Source of the DNA: a virus
Direction: 5' to 3' (one strand)
Virus record (IMG/VR): IMGVR_UViG_3300020202_000581
Location: 1 to 22,087 of that record
DNA: 22,087 nucleotides
Shown: piece after piece, positions 16,633 to 22,087 of the stretch
Position numbering within the stretch: the stretch's first letter is position 1
Layout: each line of letters opens with the position of its first letter
Notes under the pieces: generated by a model
The model's input: only the letters and a program-made list of their open reading frames with translations
Databases searched by the model: none
Told to the model about the DNA's origin: nothing
Made by a program: the position numbers and the translations under genes

Positions 16633-17825
16633 GCTGGTCTGGATGGCCTTGTGTTGCGGGTGAGAATCCCTGGGCTACCGGGAAGATCACCCAACTTGCC
16701 GACGCCACGCGAGAGCGTCTCAAGATTTTCAATGAGACCTCATCGCTCCCTGCGGTCAGCGACCATTTCTGGACGCTCGGCAGCGCAACGCGCATCACAT
16801 TCGGCGACGTTGCGGGAATGGCCGTCCCTGGCACGAATGTGTGGGTTCAGAGTCACGAACTCGACGGCACGCCGAGAGCCGCCAGCTACTACAACGGTGC
16901 CACCGACCTTGAATATTGGACGACTTCAAAGCTATGCGAAGCTGCTGGTTACGATCCTGCCGGAATCGAATGCGCGCGGCCGGCCGAATTCGAAAATCTG
17001 GCATCCGGCACCTTGTACGAAGGTGGATCAGCCACCGAAGGAATGTATGCACGATACATCGGCAGTGGCACACAGAAGGGTGATGTTCACCAGCGACTGA
17101 GCGGCGCATGGGTGTTGACGCCTAATCCACGAAGCCAGATACCGACGACCTTGACCTTCTTCCGGACAGCTCCTGACCCTGGAGATTACGTGTCGGCGCA
17201 TCTGCTAAACCAACTCAAGGCGATGATCTCGCTGTTGGTTTGGACGCACGCAAGATTCGACTGGTACAACCCGACCGGAACATTGAATCGCCGACTGGGT
17301 GACGGAGGAACCACAAACGTTGATTGGGCAGACGCAAAGGCGGATGCAGAGACAAGCTGGAACGCTGTAGGTAATCCATTCGAAGATCCCCCACCCGGAT
17401 TCCCAATGGGATTCTCTCAAGGCAATTATTCTGATCCTCCGTTCGATCCGCCAAACTGGAATGGGATCATCCACAGGCGGGCCTATTTCGCACGGATCAA
17501 CAGTATGCCGTCCACGCTGCTGCCGTGCGCGATCGATTTCTTTGGCTTCATCAGCCCAGGAAGCACCTTCCCTGGAGGCACATTCGATGCTCAGGGAAAC
17601 GGAGTCGTGCAAAACCTCAGCCTCTTCAACTCGCTGGCCGCCGCCACAGGATCAACAAGAACGTCATCCGCGACACTTGGCAGCGTCAACGACATCCCAG
17701 CATGGTGTGCCGAGCCAGGCCCGGGCGATCAAACTAACTCGCTCGGCTGGACCGCCTCTGAAGCCTTCCTGCAGAAAGTCGCCATTCTCCGATGGAACGT
17801 GAGCGGCGGACTCGTCTACGTTTGA
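16629..17825 (+). CDS. putative tail fibre / host-facing protein
   Basis: 398 aa, last gene of the structural operon, with GAGGG upstream and a 4-bp overlap with the preceding gene. The first part has a helix (KITQLADATRERLKIFNETS) and then a long region rich in Trp, Tyr, Asn, Gly, Pro and Ser (FGDVAGMAVPGTNVWVQSHE, FEDPPPGFPMGFSQGNYSD, SPGSTFPGGTFDAQGNG), the composition of exposed adhesins. The C-terminus ends in a strand (AILRWNVSGGLVYV). No enzyme motif is seen. Being last before the terminator and having aromatic, low-charge composition, it is the best candidate here for the host-recognition protein, but that is inferred. Confidence 0.58.
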   Translation: MSWSGWPCVAGENPWATGKITQLADATRERLKIFNETSSLPAVSDHFWTLGSATRITFGDVAGMAVPGTNVWVQSHELDGTPRAASYYNGATDLEYWTTSKLCEAAGYDPAGIECARPAEFENLASGTLYEGGSATEGMYARYIGSGTQKGDVHQRLSGAWVLTPNPRSQIPTTLTFFRTAPDPGDYVSAHLLNQLKAMISLLVWTHARFDWYNPTGTLNRRLGDGGTTNVDWADAKADAETSWNAVGNPFEDPPPGFPMGFSQGNYSDPPFDPPNWNGIIHRRAYFARINSMPSTLLPCAIDFFGFISPGSTFPGGTFDAQGNGVVQNLSLFNSLAAATGSTRTSSATLGSVNDIPAWCAEPGPGDQTNSLGWTASEAFLQKVAILRWNVSGGLVYV

Positions 17826-17853
17826 TCTGCGAGAATATCAGGGATGTGGAATG

Positions 17854-17879
17854 CCCCGGTTCAGCCGGGGTTTTTGTTT
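17854..17879 (+). terminator. intrinsic terminator of the structural operon
   Basis: Perfect 6-bp stem CCCCGG (17854-17859) / CCGGGG (17865-17870) with a 5-nt loop TTCAG, followed by TTTTTGTTT (17871-17879). It lies 28 bp after the stop of the last tail gene and before the convergent cargo genes. The minus-strand side has no T run, so it acts on plus-strand transcription only. Confidence 0.88.
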
Positions 17880-17889
17880 GCGCGGTCCG

Positions 17890-18702
17890 TCACTTATTTT
17901 CTATGAAGGCCGCATTCTCGTTGAATAGATCGAGCTTAACATCGTTGCTGTTGACGACCACCGGCTGAGCCCATCCCATCGCAAAAGACTCAGTCTCGAA
18001 AACAGCCACTACGCAATATCGACCGTTCGGTACATCTTTGAAGTTCCATCGCCCGTCGGCATCGGCTTGAACATCGATGATCTGGGCCGCAGTCATCGCT
18101 GCGCCAAATTCAGGTTTCCCTCCGTGCGCTGCCGCCAGCGATTTGAAGGCGAGGTCGGTTTGGCAAGGATTAGCCGCCTTGGCCTCCATTCTTTCAAGTA
18201 ACGCCAATCCACTTGCGAATTTGGACAGCAGTTCATTTGCTTCGTCCTGGTCGGCCTTCGTCCGAACACCGTGCTTCAGCATCGCTTCGACAACTGCAAT
18301 CCGGCTTCTGATGATGCCGTCCTGTTTCACGATGCACTGATCGAGGACGGGCTTCGATATGGTTGGGCGAAGCAAGTGAACGCGGAGGCCGCGAGCCAGA
18401 TCCGATGCGCCACTATTGCGAACCATCCACGCGCTGCCTCCAATAGTCCCAGTTGTTGGCGGCGGAGACATCGGGATTTTTCGAGCGAGCAGGACGGCGG
18501 CGATTAGGACCGATGCCGCGATCGCGGCGGTGGCAATTCTTTTCTTCGGCGCTCCTTGGCCATATTGAATGGCTGTGCTTGCGACAGCAGCAGGGGGCGC
18601 GGCCAAGGCGGGATAACATTTCTCGCAGACGACGTGGTCATTGTGGACGCACGGCGTCTCTAGATTCCCAATCTTGGCTCCGCAGTTTTCACACGTCTCC
18701 AC
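17890..18702 (-). CDS. membrane-anchored zinc-ribbon protein with beta-sandwich domain
   Basis: 270 aa from GTG 18702. The start is set by GGAGG (18709-18713) 6 nt upstream; a GTG at 18720 lies inside the preceding gene. The N-terminus has four cysteines in CxxC pairs (C4/C7 and C26/C29) with GAKIGNLETP between them, a zinc ribbon of the kind often seen in Planctomycetota membrane proteins. A Pro/Ala linker and one membrane helix (about 56-74, AIAASVLIAAVLLA) follow. Beyond it, GSAWMVRNSG and LRVHLLRP look like the first strands of a carboxypeptidase-regulatory-like beta sandwich whose last strands come 120 residues later (VQADADGRWNFKDVPNGRYC), with a helical insertion between. Probably anchored with the sensing domain outside and the ribbon in the cytoplasm. 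Function unknown. Coupled to the BRCT gene upstream. Confidence 0.78.
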   Translation of the reverse strand: METCENCGAKIGNLETPCVHNDHVVCEKCYPALAAPPAAVASTAIQYGQGAPKKRIATAAIAASVLIAAVLLARKIPMSPPPTTGTIGGSAWMVRNSGASDLARGLRVHLLRPTISKPVLDQCIVKQDGIIRSRIAVVEAMLKHGVRTKADQDEANELLSKFASGLALLERMEAKAANPCQTDLAFKSLAAAHGGKPEFGAAMTAAQIIDVQADADGRWNFKDVPNGRYCVVAVFETESFAMGWAQPVVVNSNDVKLDLFNENAAFIENK

Positions 18703-18713
18703 GGATAGCCTCC

Positions 18714-19628
18714 CTAGCACTCATATCCCAAATCCCGCGCCGCGTCCCAAAAATCGTATTCGTGAACGAGCAGCATCTTTCGCCCCTTCTTGCGCCACTC
18801 CATGGCCTGCTCAACCTTTCGGCCGTAGCACGAATAGGCCCAGCACGGATTGCCGTCAGCACCGATCACCAGGTAATCGACTTCTTGGCGGAGGTTGTCG
18901 GAGAACTCACCTCCGAGATGCGCAACGATTTCGGCGAGCTCCTTCCGCGTGCATTTCTCTGACGAACCGGTGAAACAAAAGAGCCGGCTGACGAACTCGA
19001 TGTCTGGGCACACCGCACAGAGCCCGGTGATTGGGGTTTCCCCCTCGTTCAACGGAACGGTCAGTGCTCTGACTGGTCCAACGTTGCAGAACTCCGAAAA
19101 GAACCGGATGAGAATCGCATGCTCTTTTGCGTCGATGAACTTGTCGGCGCGCATCCCGACCAGCAGGGAGTAAATCTCATCGAATGGCCAGCATCCCTTA
19201 AGGAAATCCTGCTCGGTCATCCATGCCGACAGCTTGTCGAGCTCGTCCATGCTGATGACGTGATCGGCGGCAATGCCTGCAAGGATTCCGTGAAGCGACT
19301 GCATCGCGCACGATGCGGCATCGTAGTACGGCTTCTCTACCGTCAGTTTTTCAGTCAGCCAGAGAATGTCGGCGAGTTCCTCCCCATCGAAGATTCCATC
19401 AGAAATCGCCGCCCTTAGTGTGGGGATGATCTCGTTGAAGGGATGTCTCTTCTCTAGATTCTCGTGCTCGCGAATCCAGCATCGCACCAGACTCATTTCG
19501 TCATCCGTGACGGTGCTGTCGGCGCCGATCCCCTTCAACACTCCATGGAGCGAGTTCATTGCCTTATCGAGCCGAGCCGGCCCCGTGAAATGAAAATACT
19601 CTTTCCGATCTGGATGCACCGTTCCCAC
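18714..19628 (-). CDS. tandem helical-repeat plus BRCT protein
   Basis: 304 aa. The C-terminal part (about 212-300) is a BRCT domain: LFCFTGSSEKCTRKELAEIV, HLGGEF, DYLVIGADGN and the closing WRKKGRKMLLVHEYDFWDA match ligase-type BRCT order. BRCT domains bind DNA ends, phosphopeptides or PAR. N-terminal residues 20-96 and 107-181 are two copies of one helical unit (AMNSLHGVLKGIGAD / AMQSLHGILAGIAAD, PFNEI / PFDEI, then acidic DxxxDxxE), recalling TerB-like helical domains. Starts at GTG 19628 with AAAGGTGG about 5 nt upstream; GTG 19619 is an alternative. The stop TAG (18714-18716) is next to the GGAGG of the zinc-ribbon gene, so the two are an operon. Phage-related BRCT proteins of this build exist, but I do not know a proven function. 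Confidence 0.84.
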   Translation of the reverse strand: MGTVHPDRKEYFHFTGPARLDKAMNSLHGVLKGIGADSTVTDDEMSLVRCWIREHENLEKRHPFNEIIPTLRAAISDGIFDGEELADILWLTEKLTVEKPYYDAASCAMQSLHGILAGIAADHVISMDELDKLSAWMTEQDFLKGCWPFDEIYSLLVGMRADKFIDAKEHAILIRFFSEFCNVGPVRALTVPLNEGETPITGLCAVCPDIEFVSRLFCFTGSSEKCTRKELAEIVAHLGGEFSDNLRQEVDYLVIGADGNPCWAYSCYGRKVEQAMEWRKKGRKMLLVHEYDFWDAARDLGYEC

Positions 19629-19767
19629 GTTCCCACCTTTCTTCTTCTCCCGCCTTCACTTACCGAAATGTTCACGACCCTCTAAACAAATCCCGCTCTC
19701 GACCCTCTTGACGTTAGCGAATTGTTAGGGCAGAGTAAGCTCATCAATTTCATAGGAGGCTTCAGCA
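19629..19767. promoter_or_regulatory. divergent control region between BRCT operon and metallopeptidase
   Basis: 139 bp with genes leaving in both directions. It holds a strong AGGAGG (19754-19759) 8 nt before ATG 19768 and, for the other strand, an AAAGGTGG before GTG 19628. A 9-bp direct repeat CGACCCTCT occurs at 19675-19683 and 19700-19708 (25 bp apart), a possible regulator site. TTGACG at 19708-19713 could be a -35, but I see no good -10 at the right distance. Promoters are therefore not assigned. Confidence 0.4.
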
Positions 19768-20337
19768 ATGAAGTTCCGTGTTGGACCGCACCTGTACCGC
19801 GTAAGGATTGCGCGGAAGTTATCCGATGGAGCGGGACCAGCATTCGGGCTCTGGGATTTCGAGAACCAAGCCATTTGGCTCGACGGCGAAATGCCTGTGC
19901 GTCGTCGATGGCACGTGCTACTGCACGAATTGAAGCATGCTTGGCGCCACGCGATGGGACGCCCCGACGATGACGAAGGGGACGCCAACCAGTCGGCCAG
20001 CTTTGCCGCCGACGTGCTTCGACAGTTGGCGAATCAGGGAGGAGAGATGGCGCTGATGCGTTTGACGGAGGATGGGGTTGTCGATCATACGGCCGTCGCG
20101 GAGGAGCCTGGTGAGCCTCGCGCGGCACAATGCCCAGCATGCAACGGGCTCTTGAACTTTCCGATTCGCACGGCCCCCGCGCAGTTTGACCCGAAGTGGA
20201 ATCGGCTGGTCGCGACCCGAGCGGCCGACTGCGATTATTGTTCGAGGATGGTTTCATGGACTGAGGCCGTGACGACGACGGGCATCCCTACTGGCGTCGT
20301 CCTTTCCGGCCCCCTTTTGTGCGCGTTGCCCGCATAG
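19768..20337 (+). CDS. ImmA/IrrE-like metallopeptidase with C-terminal zinc ribbon
   Basis: 189 aa. The HExxH motif HELKH (53-57) in WHVLLHELKHAWRHAMG, followed by an acidic run (DDDEGDANQSASF, with a likely third ligand around residues 69-72), is that of ImmA/IrrE peptidases. ImmA cleaves its partner phage repressor to induce the element; IrrE cleaves a stress repressor. An additional C-terminal zinc ribbon (CPAC at 122-125 and CDYC at 155-158) is not part of the minimal family. ATG 19768 has a full AGGAGG. The gene is convergent with, and overlaps by 50 bp, the 3' end of the helix-turn-helix repressor, strongly suggesting a peptidase-repressor pair, though the convergent layout differs from the usual co-directional immR-immA operon. 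Whether it cleaves that repressor is inference. Confidence 0.82.
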   Translation: MKFRVGPHLYRVRIARKLSDGAGPAFGLWDFENQAIWLDGEMPVRRRWHVLLHELKHAWRHAMGRPDDDEGDANQSASFAADVLRQLANQGGEMALMRLTEDGVVDHTAVAEEPGEPRAAQCPACNGLLNFPIRTAPAQFDPKWNRLVATRAADCDYCSRMVSWTEAVTTTGIPTGVVLSGPLLCALPA

Positions 20338-20710
20338 CGGCAATCGCCGGGTTGATTTTTCCGAGCGTGTCGATCAAGCGATCCCGGTCGATGCCAAACA
20401 CTTCGACGACCTGATTCAACGTTTCGATTTCGATGGGCGCTGGCAACGGATGGCCAGTGCTCTTTTTGTTTGCCTGAGCCTCCTCCTCCTGCTGCCACGC
20501 CAATTCGAAATCCGCCAGCGTTACGCCGAAGGCGCTGGCGTATTTCTCGCGGTCTTCGACGTTGGGAATAATCTTTCCATTGACGTGCCGAGAGACAGTC
20601 GGCCGAGAGAGACCCGTTTTCACCATCAGGTCTTTTACCCGTAGCCGCTTCATCTCCATAAATTTTTGCAACGTGTCAGAGATAGCGCCCACGCTCTGCA
20701 CGTAACTCAT
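20288..20710 (-). CDS. helix-turn-helix phage repressor (XRE-type)
   Basis: 140 aa from ATG 20710. The helix-turn-helix is in the N-terminal half: MKRLRVKDLMVKTGLSRPTV, then SRHVNGKIIPN, and AFGVTLADFE closes the domain, the usual five-helix XRE fold. The C-terminus is an acidic hinge (AWQQEEEAQANKKS) and a short helical tail ending in TRTKGGRKGRRQ; there is no LexA-type peptidase domain, consistent with removal by the neighbouring metallopeptidase. ATG 20743 in frame would add 11 residues, but these use AT-ending codons unlike the rest and would place the operator on the start codon, so I prefer 20710. The gene is divergent from the ribbon-helix-helix gene across two operator-like elements. 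It is likely the lysogeny repressor. Neither start has a clear ribosome site. Confidence 0.82.
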   Translation of the reverse strand: MSYVQSVGAISDTLQKFMEMKRLRVKDLMVKTGLSRPTVSRHVNGKIIPNVEDREKYASAFGVTLADFELAWQQEEEAQANKKSTGHPLPAPIEIETLNQVVEVFGIDRDRLIDTLGKINPAIAAMRATRTKGGRKGRRQ

Positions 20711-20742
20711 TTCTACATCAAGAACAAGAAGAGAGTCGCCCA

Positions 20743-20760
20743 TGATTCAGATTTGATTCA
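20743..20760. promoter_or_regulatory. operator-like element 1
   Basis: TGATTCAGATTTGATTCA: two copies of the 7-bp palindrome TGATTCA (TGA n TCA) whose starts are exactly 11 bp apart. Compare element 2, which differs at 2 of 18 positions. It lies 33 bp upstream of the repressor ATG (20710) and just upstream of the -35 of the rightward promoter, as expected of a site bound by the adjacent repressor. Confidence 0.68.
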
Positions 20761-20767
20761 CTTTTCC

Positions 20768-20795
20768 TTGACTTCTTGCCGATCTGAGTTATGAT
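20768..20795 (+). promoter_or_regulatory. sigma70-type promoter toward the ribbon-helix-helix gene
   Basis: TTGACT (20768-20773), 16-nt spacer, TATGAT (20790-20795): five of six matches to each consensus hexamer. It points right and is about 30 nt from ATG 20826. Element 1 lies directly upstream of the -35 and element 2 starts directly after the -10, so a bound repressor would cover it on both sides. No equally good leftward promoter is visible. Confidence 0.72.
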
Positions 20796-20813
20796 TGATT
20801 CAGTATTGATTCA
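20796..20813. promoter_or_regulatory. operator-like element 2
   Basis: TGATTCAGTATTGATTCA: second copy of the paired TGATTCA element with the same 11-bp offset, 53 bp from element 1, covering the expected start point of the rightward promoter. A degenerate copy, TGATTTCA, follows at 20827-20834 over the start of the next gene. Confidence 0.68.
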
Positions 20814-20825
20814 TTGGTGATACAC

Positions 20826-21011
20826 ATGATTTCAACCGTAACGATTCGCAACCCAGCCGTGATTGAAACCATCTGCGAGGCCGAGGCCGAAAAGGTTGGG
20901 CGCAATCCGACAGAGACATCCGAGAACCTCATCCAAAAGGGATGGGAAGCCATCAAGCGAGAGCGAGCCGCGCAACGTGACGCCAAGCCCCGTCGCACCC
21001 GCACGCACTAA
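20826..21011 (+). CDS. ribbon-helix-helix DNA-binding protein (Cro position)
   Basis: 61 aa. MISTVTIRNPAVIETICEAE matches the layout of VapB/PSK-type ribbon-helix-helix proteins: a short N-terminal strand (VTIRN), a helix (VIETICEAEAEKVG), a turn (RNPTETS), a second helix (ENLIQKGWEAIKRERA) and a basic tail (KPRRTRTH). It is the first gene of the rightward transcript and lies across the operators from the repressor, the place of Cro in lambdoid phages. The ribosome site is a modest GGTGAT 5 nt before ATG 20826; TTG 20814 is in frame but lies in the promoter region. No toxin gene of VapC size follows, so an early regulator is more likely than an antitoxin. Confidence 0.7.
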   Translation: MISTVTIRNPAVIETICEAEAEKVGRNPTETSENLIQKGWEAIKRERAAQRDAKPRRTRTH

Positions 21012-21038
21012 GCATGACGCACGAGCGGACGTTTGCAC

Positions 21039-21060
21039 ATTCCAAAGGGAATCATTTTTT
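21039..21060 (+). terminator. weak terminator-like hairpin
   Basis: ATTCC (21039-21043) and GGAAT (21048-21052) form a 5-bp stem with an AAAG loop, followed by CA and TTTTTT (21055-21060). The stem is short and AT-rich, so if it acts at all it would be partial. It is placed between the ribbon-helix-helix gene and the endonuclease gene. Confidence 0.35.
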
Positions 21061-21078
21061 GTAACGAGCGAGCGAACT

Positions 21079-21783
21079 ATGCCAATCCTGAAAACCTCAA
21101 ATGGATTCGAGGTGCTCTTGGATGAGCAGGACTACCCCGCGATGAGGCGATATTCGTGGTTCGCTTTCAAAACGACGAAGAGCGCCAGGACCATGTATGC
21201 AAATCGGGCGACCAAGAAGGATGGGGTTCCCGTCGCCTATTTCATGCATAGGGAGATCACTGGTGCTTTACGTGGCGAGGTGGTGGACCACATCAACGGG
21301 AACGGGCTCGACAATCGCCGGTCGAATCTTCGCATTTGCACCCAGGCAGAAAACCTTGCCAACCGAAGACCCCATATTGGTCGGCTGTTCTCGGGAATAG
21401 AGCTTGTGAACGATTTCAAGCCGCGCTTCAAAGTCAGCGTGGCAAGGACTGAAATTGGTCGATTCGCGACACTGGAAAAGGCCATCGAGGCTTGGAACGA
21501 CGCGGCCGCGGCTGAATGGGGCGAGTTCGCACGCCTGACGAGCATTACCTCTGATTTGTTCTTTGTCGCTCGCGTTGCACTGGTCAATGGTTTTGAAGCA
21601 AGGTCGTTTCAGCATCGCTCGGCCGCAGAATTTTGGGCCAAGCGTCAGGCAGTGAGGCGACCAGGGTCCACTGGCATCTGCGAAGTCGTCATGGCCAACG
21701 ACAACGGGGACGAAATGCCGGTCTTCCGGTTCGCCCGTAATGCAAAGGATCGGCGTGGCAGGCCAAAGACCATCGCGGCGTAG
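21079..21783 (+). CDS. HNH endonuclease with AP2-like domain
   Basis: 234 aa. The HNH domain shows YFMHREITG (His57), VDHINGNGLDNRRSNLR (Asp70, His71, Asn79, Asn83) and a following LANRR. An AP2-like DNA-binding domain follows (about 113-153: KPRFKVSV, IGRFATLEKAIEAWNDAAAA, EWGEFARLT). HNH-AP2 proteins are free-standing homing endonucleases common in tailed phages. The N-terminal 40 residues (MPILKTSNGFEVLLDEQDYP, then AMRRYSWFAF) match the usual N-terminal strand unit of these enzymes. The extra 80-residue C-terminus (ending RRGRPKTIAA) is not typical. An upstream reading from 20863 merely crosses the ribbon-helix-helix gene. The AACGAGCGAGCG before the start is a poor ribosome site. Confidence 0.85.
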   Translation: MPILKTSNGFEVLLDEQDYPAMRRYSWFAFKTTKSARTMYANRATKKDGVPVAYFMHREITGALRGEVVDHINGNGLDNRRSNLRICTQAENLANRRPHIGRLFSGIELVNDFKPRFKVSVARTEIGRFATLEKAIEAWNDAAAAEWGEFARLTSITSDLFFVARVALVNGFEARSFQHRSAAEFWAKRQAVRRPGSTGICEVVMANDNGDEMPVFRFARNAKDRRGRPKTIAA

Positions 21784-21833
21784 CGATTCGCGGGCGCGAT
21801 CTTTCTAACAAGCGGCCGGACACAGGAGAAGGA

Positions 21834-22087
21834 ATGCTTTACGAAATCAAATCGTGGTTCAGCGGGAGCGTGCTGTTCTCGCTCGAATGCGGAAGTCTCA
21901 AGCTTTGCGTCGAGGCGGCCGTGAAGGCCGACGCGGACCTCCGTGGCGCGGACCTCGGTGGCGCGAACCTCCGTGGCGCGAACCTCGGTGGCGCGAACCT
22001 CGGTGGCGCGAACCTCGGTGGCGCGAACCTCGGTGGCGCGAACCTCGGTGGCGCGAACCTCGGTGGCGCGGACCTCGGTGGCGCGAA
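21834..22087 (+). CDS. pentapeptide-repeat protein (5' part, cut by window edge)
   Basis: 84 complete codons are present and the frame is open at the right edge. An N-terminal strand part (MLYEIKSWFSGSVLFSLECG, then SLKLCVEAAVKADAD) precedes successive A-(D/N)-L-x-G pentapeptides. Such N-termini with pentapeptides are frequent in phage proteins. The repeats form a right-handed beta helix; MfpA/Qnr relatives mimic DNA and bind gyrase, but most family members have no known role. ATG 21834 has AGGAGAAGGA just upstream (21824-21833). It is probably co-transcribed with the endonuclease gene, 50 bp upstream. Confidence 0.8.
   Translation, partial: MLYEIKSWFSGSVLFSLECGSLKLCVEAAVKADADLRGADLGGANLRGANLGGANLGGANLGGANLGGANLGGANLGGADLGGA
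21933..22087 (+). repeat. 15-bp tandem repeats coding pentapeptides
   Basis: Ten complete 15-bp units of the form GCGxACCTCxGTGGC (x = A/G and C/G) run from 21933 to 22082, with a partial unit to the window end. Units differ at only two positions (GAC or AAC; CGT or GGT), and six consecutive units (21978-22067) are identical, so the DNA, not just the protein, is repeated. Copy number may vary between strains and may be collapsed or expanded in assembly. Confidence 0.9.

Noticed and set aside
17890-19628. Lysis cassette (holin and endolysin) after the tail genes
   Set aside because: The genes are on the opposite strand. The single-helix membrane protein has a zinc ribbon and a large soluble domain, and no muralytic motif is present in either.
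20826-21783. Toxin-antitoxin module from the ribbon-helix-helix gene and its neighbour
   Set aside because: The neighbour is an HNH-AP2 endonuclease of 234 aa rather than a PIN or other toxin, and the ribbon-helix-helix gene sits in a phage switch.
21933-22087. CRISPR array
   Set aside because: Units are 15 bp, contiguous, without spacers, and code for pentapeptides in an open frame.

Overview
The window is the left and centre of a temperate, siphovirus-like phage genome or prophage. It carries an almost complete packaging, head and tail module on the plus strand (about 76-17825), closed by a strong intrinsic terminator. A two-gene minus-strand cargo operon follows (17890-19628), then a compact immunity switch (19768-21011) and the first early-type genes (21079 to the right edge). 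I see no integrase, replication or lysis gene, and no tRNA or rRNA gene. The DNA is GC-rich and densely coded. Host: the N-terminal zinc ribbon, Pro/Ala linker and single membrane helix of the 17890-18702 protein, and the style of the large terminase, remind me of Planctomycetota prophages. That is a family-level impression, not proof. Several structural genes have no clear Shine-Dalgarno sequence, which would fit.

Packaging and head (76-9427): small terminase (winged helix), GpA-type large terminase, a tiny zinc-ribbon protein, a small gpW-like candidate, lambda-family portal, a single 756-residue polypeptide fusing the HK97-type prohead protease to the major capsid protein, a DUF2190-type decoration protein with an extra beta-rich C-terminal domain, and three neck or tail-completion candidates. 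A hairpin touching the Shine-Dalgarno of the decoration gene, and a terminator-like hairpin just after that gene, may set the dose of capsid proteins relative to the connectors.

Tail (9452-17825): tail tube candidate, a small protein, a tail assembly chaperone with a textbook programmed -1 frameshift arrangement (A8 slippery run, stop codon, two-part hairpin 6 nt downstream, 38-codon extension), a short tape measure (516 aa, which by the usual 0.15 nm per residue suggests a tail near 77 nm), a small tail protein, a large hub or tip protein, and three C-terminal-module proteins likely to be at the tail tip or host-facing.

Cargo and switch (17890-21011): on the minus strand, a protein with two tandem helical repeats plus a BRCT domain is translationally coupled to a membrane-anchored zinc-ribbon protein. 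This pair is outside the structural transcript and is the best candidate for a lysogeny-expressed accessory system. Next come an ImmA/IrrE-like metallopeptidase and a convergent, overlapping helix-turn-helix repressor. Upstream of the repressor lie two nearly identical 18-bp elements flanking a good sigma70 promoter that drives a ribbon-helix-helix protein in the position of Cro. An HNH-AP2 endonuclease and a pentapeptide-repeat protein, truncated by the window edge and built of near-identical 15-bp units, follow.
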